Positions 1-9,190 of a stretch of 53,278 bases of DNA are shown piece after piece. Positions within the stretch are counted from its first letter, which is position 1, and each line of letters starts with the position of its first letter. The notes under the pieces are model-generated. The model saw only the letters and a program-made list of their open reading frames with translations, did no database searches and was not told where the DNA came from. Both the position numbers and the translations under genes were made by a program. The stretch comes from Plasmopara viticola (taxonomy: Eukaryota; Oomycota; Peronosporomycetes; Peronosporales; Peronosporaceae): NCBI GenBank assembly GCA_001695595.3, contig MBPM02000237.1:1-53278 (forward strand), written 5' to 3'.

Positions 1-367
1 GTCCCCTATGACACTGTTGGTGTACATGATGACGTACGGTAAGAGCGTAGTTGTCTCGTCTCAAAACCACATGGAGTTGGTCCTTTTCTATTATGGCCAT
101 CCCATCCCATGATGCGTGTCGACATTTGTTCACTCTTCGTCGCGCTCTGGCAATCAGAATCTGCATACAACACGCAATTTATTGTTTTCACATTAAACAT
201 AGCATTCATCACAATTATTATAAAAACTAACCGCGTGAGTGATGGAGATCTTCCAAGACGGCGAACTCGAGGCAGAGGTTCGTATACTGCCTCTGTAAGG
301 CTATGCCCAAATTGCATGAGCACAGCTCTAATGTCATTTTTATTCGTGACTGACTTTCTGGCGTTAG
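1..367. other. Intergenic sequence upstream of the hydrolase-like gene
   Basis: No reading frame here resembles a known protein. Open frames exist on both strands but overlap each other and show no family motif. The stretch probably holds the promoter and 5' leader of the hydrolase-like gene that begins near 368; no core promoter element could be singled out. Confidence 0.5.
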
Positions 368-1779
368 ATGCACAAGCACGAGCTGCGTGCCAACAGTCTC
401 GGTAGCTGGTGGAATCTATTTACTGAGACCTACGAAGAGTTAGTGCAGTCCGTCGCCTGGGCTGAGTATTCTGTGCAGGAGCTCGGTGATCAACGTTTCA
501 AACTTGACACTGTCTATAGTAAGAGCGAGGAGTTTGTGCGTGAAGACTTTGAATTAAAAAACCCTCGAGGAGAGCACTTAGCCTGTAGTTTTTGGCGTCG
601 CAGGGTAGTAAGAGATGCTGATACTATTGCTCGAGTCGCGAACTCTTCGCCGTCTTGGTCGCTAAACAGTGAGCAAGAAAAAGAGGCGATCGCATGTTTC
701 GTAGGAGAACCACCGACGTCAACTGCCAGCACGGACTGCAGTTCAATACAAAGCAGCGAGCGGGCTACGCGGCCGACGGGTGTTGATCCGTGTATCATTT
801 ATCTACATGGTGTGTCCAGTTCACGCAAAGAGTGCATTTACTTCCATCGGAAGGTACTTGCGGCGGGTTTTTCACTATTTGCACTGGATCTATCCGGATC
901 CGGGCTTTCTGGTGGTGATCGCGTATCGTTTGGATTCTTTGAACAGGGCGACTTGCGTACGGTCGTAGACTATTTGTATGCTACAGGGCGTGCGTCAGCC
1001 GTAGGAATATGGGGGCGTGACATTGGATCGGTAGCAGCATTGCTACATGTAAAGGAGCGTATGCCATATCAATACGAGACGATGATTCTAACGAGCAGAG
1101 TTGCAAAAAAGCTGCATATCGTAGAAGACAAAGAAAATCAGCATACATTGTGTATTCCTCAAGCAAAGGGTCTTAGTTTTCGATTTAGCGCGTATTGCGC
1201 AGCGCACGGTGACTTTGTTTTACTTGCTATTGACAACTTTCCTGTGCATGGTTTGGACCCAACAATGTGTTATCGGCTTATTCGACGAAGCTGCATCAAG
1301 AATGGTGGTATAGCTCATCTCCAAGGGTTTAAAAAACGTTCTTCTAGCAATAGTAAAAATGACTCGTTCATTTTGCGCTCACAGCTGACAGTGCGTATGG
1401 AGACATGGAGCAAGTGATTTGGGATATGTTACAGATGATCACGAAAAGTGCCGAGCGACGTCGCTTATACTTTCCGTCTGCAATGATTACCGCAACGCAG
1501 AAAATTTTGTCCTCTTCAATTGGAAGAGCTGGTAATTTTAATTTTCGCGACGTACAATTGCTTGACTCAGCGCCATATTTTACACTTCCGTGTCTCTTTC
1601 TTAGCGCCTCGAAGAAAGATTTTTTTTCGCCAGAGCACGCTAAAGCTCTTTTTGAGCAATACGGTGGTCCCAAAAGCTACATCCAAAGTAAAGGTCAAAT
1701 TGATGACAATCGGCCACCTGAAGTGCTCTCGACGGTAATCTCTCACTTTAGCAAGAGGTATAAATTGCTGAGACGCTGA
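368..1779 (+). pseudogene. Alpha/beta-hydrolase-like gene (S33-type), frame-broken and lacking catalytic residues
   Basis: The first frame (368-1417) carries an N-terminal REDFELKNPRGEHLACSFW segment and then the hydrolase core: strand and oxyanion-type turn IIYLHG, the ALDLSGSGLSGG segment, and the nucleophile elbow. Related proteins have GRSMG at the elbow; here it is GRDIGS, so the Ser position (residue about 218) is Asp. The C-terminal half (motifs DSAYGDMEQV and CLFLSASKKDFFSPEHAK) continues in another frame from about 1387 to 1779. The GDHN-type motif that supplies the catalytic His reads GQIDDNRP (1693-1716), so that His is absent; the acid Asp in KKDFF remains. The two halves are separated by a frame change near 1370-1390, with an extra coding-like stretch of roughly 90 residues before it. 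An intron is possible, but no donor/acceptor pair keeps phase; an indel explains it better. Probably a decayed gene or pseudoenzyme. Confidence 0.7.
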
Positions 1780-1959
1780 ACTGCCATGGTAGGCATTATG
1801 TTGCAGTGAGATGACGCATAACTTTAAATGACTCGACGAAAAGACGAGTGTTACTTTGCTTAATATTACTTTTTACTATATATAAAAATTGACTACCCAC
1901 CCAGTTCGTGTTTAGGCGCTTACCAAGTCCTCTCTTTTTTGGCCTGCACCGTATTATTA

Positions 1960-2287
1960 CGCTTGGAAAAGGTTGGGGTGACGCCCTCCTTCCAAGCGCG
2001 GGGGCTAAATGCTCGCGCGCTTCGGGCAGGTGCTCTCGGGCATCTGCAGGTCTCTAACGAGTCTCACCCTCGACGCGACGGTCTCCAGCACCGGGCGCCA
2101 CCTGGGCTCTTGCCAAGTCAGAGCTAAGCAATATAATGGAAGACCCTCACGACCTCGGTGCTGGCTGCACTGCCCGCCGAACGAGACTCGACGTATGCGG
2201 ACACCACTCTATGGCGTGGACTAGCCAGACTGAGCCTAGCGCGTGCATAACTTGGCAACGCGATAACGCAATACATTACATTACATT
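1960..2287 (+). mobile_element. Short LINE-derived non-autonomous element, copy A
   Basis: The 328-bp element starts at the shared 5' end (GGAAAAGGTTGGGGTGACGC) and ends in an A/T-rich tail of ATTAC-type pentamers. A 12-bp target-site duplication, ACCGTATTATTA, flanks it at 1948-1959 and 2288-2299. About 135 bp match the 5' end of the longer LINE copies, then a short piece of the reverse-transcriptase C-terminal region (coding for ATWALTKSEL in sister copies), then the LINE 3' end. Such a direct join of both ends implies internal deletions. This copy has a frameshift after the first third. Confidence 0.9.
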
Positions 2288-2299
2288 ACCGTATTATTA

Positions 2300-2685
2300 A
2301 AACGAAAGACGTGGCTGTAATGTTGTAATTATCTCCAAAAGCAAAAGGTTGTTCTCTTGTCTCTTATACACACAAGTTTTAAATCTGCATACTTTGCACG
2401 TAATTGTATCTCTCACCGCTCCCTACTCTTCAAATGAACGACTTGGAAGGGGCGCACGTTGGACTCTATGCAGGCCGCTCGTGAAGCGGTAGACAATTTG
2501 ACACATGCGAGAGAATTCATTTGAGCTCTAAAACAACGCGCCGATTAGGAAACCGTAAGCAAATGTCGATGGTGAAGTTTTGCATCAAGATTGAAAAAGG
2601 CTGCGGTAGATTGACGCTAGTTTTCCCATATATGCATCAGTACACACAAACCAAGAGTGTCCAGTTTCTCTCCTCAAAAAGTGAT
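2300..2685. other. Spacer between two inverted LINE-derived elements
   Basis: I see no gene or conserved motif in this spacer. It would form the loop if transcripts of the flanking inverted elements A and B folded together. Confidence 0.5.
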
Positions 2686-2695
2686 TTCGAGTTGT

Positions 2696-3018
2696 ATTGT
2701 ATTTTATTGTATTACGTTATTGCGTTGCCAAGTTATGCACGTGCTAGGCTCTATGGCTAGTCCACGGCATAGAGTGGTGTCCGCATACGTCGGGTCTGCG
2801 GGCAGTGCAGCCAGCACCGAGGCCGTGAGGGTCTACCATTATTCTGTGTAGTTCTGACTTGGTAAGAGCCCAGGTGGCGCCCTGGTGCTGGAGACCGTCG
2901 CGTCGAGGGTGAGACTCGTTAGAGACCTGCAGATGCCCGAGAGCACCTGCCCGAAGCGCGCGAGCATTTAGCCCCCGCGCTTGGAAGGAGGGCGTCACCC
3001 CAACCTTTTCCGAAAAAC
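2696..3018 (-). mobile_element. Short LINE-derived non-autonomous element, copy B
   Basis: This 323-bp copy has the same head-to-tail architecture as copy A but lies in the opposite orientation. A 10-bp target-site duplication, TTCGAGTTGT, flanks it at 2686-2695 and 3019-3028. The tail near 2696-2715 consists of TATTGT-type units. On its own strand an open frame crosses the deletion junction from the 5' head (KVGVTPSFQARGLNARALRA) into ATWALTKSEL and the 3' end. It is not expected to encode an active enzyme, since no endonuclease or RT core remains. Confidence 0.92.
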
Positions 3019-3183
3019 TTCGAGTTGTGTTTACAATTATTGTTGGGTAGAGGTATTTTATAGCTGCCAATCAGAGGCCGAAACGATGACCTAAGGGTTC
3101 CATATTAACAAACAGTGGTGAAAAGGTGTATGCTTCGAGTAACACCATTACTGCCAATACTCTAATCGTGGTAGTTAAAGGGG

Positions 3184-4268
3184 ATGGCAAGTGTATTCGA
3201 CAGGTTTCGTCTTGGCACCAAGCGCGAGCGCGTTGACGGCACATCTGAGACCATTTCGGATAGTACTCAAGATAAATCTGTTCCTTCTCTGAAAAAGAGC
3301 AAGAACAGTCATATTGAACCGGAAAGCGAGACAATAGCTCAAAGAAGCGGCAAGTGGCAGGAACGATGGCACGCCATATGCGACAAGTGTTTTAGACACT
3401 CTCAACCTTGTATACACTACCCAGAGCGTCGTCTTCGCTTGCTTATCGTAGGGCATAATCCTTCTAGCCACGCGTGGAAGACTGGCTATTCGTACAGGTG
3501 AAAAACAAGACTTGCACTGTACAAATGTATTGTATGAATAACTTGGCATTCGTGAGGCTACAGCAACCCAAGTAATCGCATGTGGATGCTATTGACTGGA
3601 ACATTGTCACCTTTTTCATGGGAGGGAATTATACCTTCTACGGCAAAAATTGTCGAGCAAAACATTTTGCCGGACGTGCATGGCGTTGGCTTTACATCCA
3701 TTGGATTAGAGGTACGAGTTAGTCAAAGTCAGCTAGTGCGAATGTGCTAAGTTTAAATTCTGCCTAATCAGCCCGGAAATGCTGCATCAAAATACGGCAA
3801 AACCACAAGTGCGTGTCTCTAAAATCTTGGCTATCTTTCATTTTTTGAAATTTATGTCTATATCATCGACTTGTGCTATTGGTTTTAGTGGAAGCATGGC
3901 GCAAAAGCTTTTACAACCGACTTTGTCGCCATGCTATCCAAGTTTGTAAAAGTGATCATCATACCGCAACAGAATCTACAGAGAAGCAGGAAAAGATACG
4001 CTGCGAGCTTCCTCACGCCCCGATCGTGATTGCGTTCTCTGGTAAGCGTCAGTTTAGCTGGCTATTCTCACCGCCCTTGTCCAAAGTTGAAAATTATGGC
4101 AAGCAGTCACGACTTCCTTCAGGATGGCCACACGAGCTTCGCGGAGAAAGCGAAATCTGGGTCCTACCTAGTTCCAGCGGTCGTGCTGCTATGACAACAG
4201 CGCAACGCACGCTACCGTACCAACAGCTGGCGGAACGTCTTCGTCAAATTCCGTGGCAGAAAGCGTAG
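3184..4268 (+). CDS. G/U mismatch-specific uracil/thymine-DNA glycosylase (TDG/MUG family)
   Basis: The enzyme removes uracil or thymine mispaired with guanine in nuclear DNA, starting base-excision repair. Four exons fit: 3184-3497, 3564-3711, 3772-3808 and 3889-4268, giving 292 residues; introns are 66, 60 and 80 bp and all joins keep frame. The first 80 residues are basic and low complexity, typical of a TDG tail. Motif 1 is LLIVGHNPSS (Asn92 is the family's catalytic Asn, in GINPG in MUG), followed across the first intron by NPSNRMW, then GVGFTSIGLEPGN across the second. Motif 2 is WVLPSSSGRAA, close to the MPSSSARC of animal TDG. The gene ends about 24 bp from the convergent kinase gene. 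Family assignment is firm; substrate preference is inference. Confidence 0.9.
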
Positions 4269-4292
4269 CAACAGCAGTTTGTTATTAAATAT

Positions 4293-6392
4293 TTACTCAC
4301 TTAACATGCGTAAAACTTCGCTTATTTTCGGTCGGCTTGATGGCGTGTACGAAAGACACCGCAAAGTCAGTTCGCGAAAGTCAGCGGGAGCATCTTCCGC
4401 GATTGAAGGCTTCAAGCGCTGCGCCACAACCTCAGTAGCAATAAAAATATCAGCCAGCGTCGAACCCCGCTCTTCCAAGAGATGCTCAAACAGCTTGCGA
4501 CGCAACGAGATCTCGCAGAAAATTATACCAAGTGCGTAAACCTCAGCTGCAGCTGTAATCTCGTCACCTTTGAGCAATTCTGGTGCCCGATACGCAATGT
4601 CTCCATCTCCGTATGCCCGGACAGGTATCAACTCTGTTCGAAGACTCGAGGCGTAGTCGAAAATATCAAGTTTGCATGTAAAATGTGCGTCAACGAACAC
4701 ACTTTTGGCCGTCAGATTGCGTGACAGTTTGTTTTCTTGATTCGAACGAATAAAGTTTAGTCCGTTACAAATGTCCTTGCTCATCTCAAGCCGCCGCGGC
4801 CAGGCAAGCTCGATAGCATCATCCAGAAGTACCGTTCTTAGACTGCCCTTGGCCATGTGCTCCACTACAATCAAGACCTCTTCGCGTTCAGTCCAGCTAG
4901 TTCCCAAAAATGTTACTATATTATCGTGTCGAAGTGGGACATATGACAGCCGAACGCCGTCTATTTTCTTCAAGGTCATTTCCAATGCTCGTGGTTCAAA
5001 CTTGAGTGCGACAATCTTCGTGTCTCGGTACTCACCAATCCACAGACCCTGAGTACCTAGCTTTTCGTAAAGTGTCACTTGATCTTTTCCAAGGTCTATG
5101 TCGGCCAAGAGCTTTGCATTTCCTAAAGTCGCAACCTTTACCTCAGGCCCACTCCCTTGACTCGCAAGCAAGTCTTCCTCGCGATTAGTAAATGCCAGAC
5201 GTTCATCAACAGAAGTGCACGCCTTCCTCCTAAACCGTCGAAAAAAAGAAATCACCACCAATACAACGACTGTGCATGCGCAACCTAGGACAATGGCAAT
5301 AAGCGAGATACCATGGCGAGTACTAGTAGAGTGGGTGGTCGATCTTGTTTCTAATGATCCAGCACCTTGTGTGTTATTGCTGTCAGTACTTCCACTATAA
5401 GCAGAAGAAGTCGCATCCTGCATGTCCTTAACGACGCAAATCGCAAGTTTCTCAACGGTTTTCTCCTCCATACATGATAACTTGCCACTCTCAGTCCTAT
5501 CCACAATATTATCCAACGTTCTAAAGTCCGACATGTTCGCCAGCTTTGTGTACTCGTCTTTCGCTAACTCAATCGGTCCTGAAATTGTATTTTGCTCCAT
5601 AATACTATTATCGAGCAAAGTGTTGTCAGTACAGCTCTCGCGTTGCAATATAAATCATACTTACAGAGTCGTCACCTCCGTGTCTAGACTAAGCACCGCC
5701 GCAGGAAACGCCAATTTCGTATTCCGGATCACCACTTCTTTTATCGACACTGTCTTTTCTAGCTCGAATTTTTTTACTGTCGCCTTGTCAAAGATCCTAC
5801 ACAAGTACCAAAGGAATCAATCATGCCATCAGTATGTCCTCTTTCCCTTTCTCTTCCATTGTTCTCACAATTGATTTAAATTTACTTCTGCGGGTAGCCA
5901 CTGATCCTCAAATGAAGCCTTAATCCCGTCCACATGTACTACCAAGAGATCAGAAAGCTTCGCCAGCGCGTCACTACCGAATGAGAGCCACAAATCTACG
6001 CTCTCGAGCGGTGTAGGGTCCGCCTGCACTACTAGCTGCGAGATGGGCACGTCAAGCACGTCCTTAAACTGCACGTCCACTTGCACAGTACGATTGGCAC
6101 CTCCAATCGACGACAGCATCTGTGATAGCGGTTTACTCCAATTATTCAATGTCCATTTACCTCCAACCACGTAAGAATCAAAATTGACAGGCAAGAGGGC
6201 CCGAGACGTCGTCAGGAGGTCCGTTAACACGGCGGACGTGAGCTCCAGTGGTACTAGTGTATCTCCTGAGGGTAAAACACTTGCTTTTCCTTTTAAGGAT
6301 AGTATAAAGTGCTCGTTGACGTACGCCTCGAGCGTTTGCAGCAGCAGGAACTGGAGCAACAACGCCATGAAGCTGTGGTGTTGGGTCTTCAT
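4293..6392 (-). CDS. Receptor-like TKL kinase, predicted pseudokinase
   Basis: Three exons fit on the minus strand: 6392-5869, 5796-5665 and 5604-4293, with introns of 72 and 60 bp (GTGAGA...TAG and GTAAGT...TAG), giving 655 residues. The start at 6392 opens a signal peptide (MALLLQFLLLQTLEA). An ectodomain of about 290 residues has weak leucine-rich spacing. A single membrane segment follows at about 317-340 (ISLIAIVLGCACTVVVLVVI), then basic residues and a kinase-like domain at about 396-654. The VALK lysine (about 420), RHDNIV and YRAPELL are kept. The catalytic loop HRDLTxRN reads SRNLTAKS (513-520), so the catalytic Asp is Asn, and the DFG position reads IFD. Both losses predict little or no phosphotransfer, so a scaffold or ligand-sensing role is likely. 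Ligand unknown. The 3' end faces the DNA glycosylase gene. Confidence 0.88.
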
Positions 6393-7457
6393 CCTTAAAT
6401 GGCGAATACACGTAAATTTATGGCAATGTACTAATTCTACCAGTATGTTTGTATCCGGGTTTCGTAAGGATGGAAATGGACAGGCGGAATGCGCTAGTGC
6501 GGCGGGACTTGCGCCTTTACTGTAGTGGCTCAAAATTTTGGAAATGAAAAGGGCGGAACGATTAGTATGAAAGGTATACCATAAGGAAGAGATTGAGTTG
6601 CTCATCGATTTCAAGTAATGTTCGTTTGTGTATATACAGTGCAAAGTGGAATCACGTTTTAGCGTCAAGGACGAAGAGCACAAAATCCTCTTGTGATTTG
6701 ATTTATTTTTACTGGTGGGATCAAAATCTTTTGGTTTGATGGACGAGCATAAAATCAGAATGAGTCGAAAGCCAGTTTAGATTCTGAAAATGTTAACACA
6801 CTTCAAGCAATAGTACATAAGAGTATTTACTACAATGGACTTTCAGGCGTATATGACTGCAATTGTCTGCTGGAGCGTATGGTTTCTCGACACGCCGGAG
6901 TCTACCAAAACTCGAAATGGGATTTTACTACCTTGTACACTTGCGTTTGTACATCACTGCTGGCTCCACCCTCGAGAGCTGATGGGGCTTAGCTCCCGTC
7001 AACTTATTCAAACGCAAGAGACCCGTCTCTTTTCGTGAGCAATGCTTTCCTTGCTCTGAGGACTGCCAGCAAATTTCCAATACCGTTGGGTAATACAAAA
7101 CTCTCTCACGTCGGGGTATGCACGGCCCATGTGCCTTAGCTGGCCGCATTTATAGCAGCGGACGCTCGAGCCTTAGCCTATTGCGAGTGAGTGCTATTAC
7201 AATCATTAAATGTTAACACAAGTCATTCAAAAGAACTGGCCTATATGTGGCTGTACTCCTTATAAGAACTCAAATTTCCTGAGAAGCATAAAAATAGGCC
7301 CGCCGCGCAAGCAACGCTTTTCAAGAGCATAACTGCTTTGACTTCTGCGCAGAGTGGCTTTTCAGTAATGGAGGCCGTCAATTTTATTTACCTATGAAAA
7401 GCTTGTTATTTCCCTGCTTACAACTGGGGCATGACGGAGCCAAAATAGACAGGCGTG
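6393..7457. other. Gene-free stretch upstream of the receptor kinase
   Basis: The part nearest 6393 should hold the kinase promoter and 5' leader. Small open frames such as the one near 6835-7038 carry no domain or conserved motif and no plausible exon partners. I see no repeat here that is shared with the rest of the window. Confidence 0.45.
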
Positions 7458-8205
7458 AATGCCGTTCTGCGTGATTAGTTGGCAAACCTTCGAAACTAAT
7501 GCCGCAAGATCGTGGCTTTGCTTATGCAAGTATGACGGCTGGGCGGCTTGCTGATGTTAGCCCTCCTACAATGCGGAAGCAAGTCAAAAATTTGCTTTGC
7601 ATTTAAATGACACGTACGAAATAGAATGCCCGAAGCCTACAGACGAAAGGGAAGAAGCAACAAGCTACTGATTTTGTGGAGTCCATAATTGCCGTAACTG
7701 CTGCCTCTAAGATTAATTTGTGTCCGCACTTCATTAGACTACTTAAACTCATAGCCAAAACAATCTTAGCTTCTACGTTTTACATGCGAAGACACCTCTT
7801 GTTTGATATTAATAATCATGAAGTGTCGTCGCGTGAGCGCAAACCGTTGAAATCGAATCAAACGACGTCACACATACGGGAGGCCGAACTACCAATTTGA
7901 CTCGAATTTGATTTTGGGCACGGAGTACCACTACCGGGCATGATTGCTGTGACACAATACCTACTTCTCTCTTTTTAAATGAAGAAATTAAACGTTCCTG
8001 CCCTTTCTTCCACGACGCTTTCGCCAGGGTCGATCCAGCATTTTATGAAGGGAGATAGATTTTTCTTACTTCGATATCTTATAAGAGTTTGGGGCTTCAT
8101 TTGGTAAGATTTTCCCGTCGTCATTGACACAATTGATCATGGTTTTTATCGTCTTTGACATGACTTAGCTTCTAACCTGTAAAACATTTCTCGAGGTCCT
8201 TGTAA
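7458..8205. repeat. Dispersed repeat, copy 1 (partner at 36501-37270)
   Basis: This stretch of roughly 750 bp aligns along its length, with many substitutions and small indels, to 36501-37270. Shared blocks include AATGCCGTTCTGCGT at the left end, ATAGCCAAAACAATCTT in the middle, ACCGGGCATGA, GTCGCCAGGGTC and CACAATTGATCAT towards the right end. Both copies have the same orientation. A short frame (7676-7900) has a counterpart in the other copy, but the two proteins quickly diverge, so coding constraint is doubtful. It could be an LTR or non-coding part of an old transposon; no terminal repeats or target duplication could be defined. Confidence 0.75.
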
Positions 8206-8664
8206 CCTTTGAAAAAGTAGTGCTCATTAATAAATGTTGTGGGACATAGGTCGCTTGATAGCAGTCTGTTGCCAAAGCTTCAGCCGATCTGACTCGTACC
8301 GTATGTGTACCTCCAGTCGCGTACAGACTTTGCTTTTGTTGTTACGCAGTACGAGCAGAGTTCACACCTTCCTATGCTTTTGAAACCAATGCTTGACAAG
8401 CATTTGCCATTTTTAGACTTTTCATAAAGAGCCGGTAGGGCCTGTACTACCGGCACCGAACCTCTTTTTTGAGCCGCCAAAGGAGCACGGTTCTCCGAAT
8501 CGAATGGTTTTTATAGAACGAATAGTATAACGCTTAGTTTCGCAGGTACCTCGCACTGTGCATTCTTAGATAGGAACCCCAATGCCATAGGCACTTAAGG
8601 TATCTAATGTAACTTTCTGCGTGATCACAGCCGGATAAGCATATAGTTGCTGTGACTGCACCTT
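8206..8664. other. Gene-free stretch
   Basis: Nothing here resembles a gene, RNA or repeat that I can support. Short frames occur on the minus strand without motifs. Confidence 0.4.
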
Positions 8665-9190
8665 GTGCTTTTGCCCTTCATCGAAATGACTCGTTTTAAG
8701 CTTTTGCTCATCAGGCACAAGCGTTTGACCAATACACAGTCTTGTGAGTGTGCCGCCCAGGTGAGCACGGTGTATGCAGGGTATCATCCTAGAACTACCT
8801 TTGAAAAGTCTGTTTTAATAGTGCGAGCCGCAGGCCCAAAAGCAGAGCTTGGACTTTGGCAAGGGACGCAGTAACCCTCTGCACCCTCGGATGTCATGGT
8901 TGGCAAATATGACGCTGAGGTTCTTATTCAGTTCATTCATTCCAAAAAATACGCAACAGGCGCCGTGCGCTGCGAGCAAAGGAATCGTTTTCCGGTAGAA
9001 CAGCGTATATACGCCGTATTATTCAAGCACTGTAAGCTTGACTTGTGTCTAAAGAATGCTATTGTCGACGATGCACTTAGTGCGGTCGACAAGGTCGCTA
9101 AATGACTTGGCTATGTGCTTTATGTGAGCTAAGAAAATCTTTCTCCATGTTGTGCAGGCCTTTGAAAAGTTTCTTGGGTCAAAACCGTGA
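8665..9190 (+). pseudogene. Small unidentified gene or gene remnant with one internal stop and a likely intron
   Basis: One frame runs 8665-9093 with a single TAA at 8872-8874. The protein-like text around it (SVLIVRAAGPKAELGLWQG before, VGKYDAEVLIQFIHSKKYA after) is compositionally normal for a folded protein. A 64-bp intron at 9094-9157 with a pyrimidine-rich TTGTGCAG acceptor joins in phase to AFEKFLGSKP and a stop at 9188-9190. The size and layout of that intron argue that this was a real gene 3' end. If translation starts at the ATG at 8896, an 80-residue protein results; otherwise it is a remnant broken by the stop. I do not recognise the family. Confidence 0.45.

Noticed and set aside
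3175..3549. Minus-strand open frame across the first exon of the DNA glycosylase
   Set aside because: The plus strand encodes the conserved GHNPS motif with clean introns; the minus frame is its shadow.
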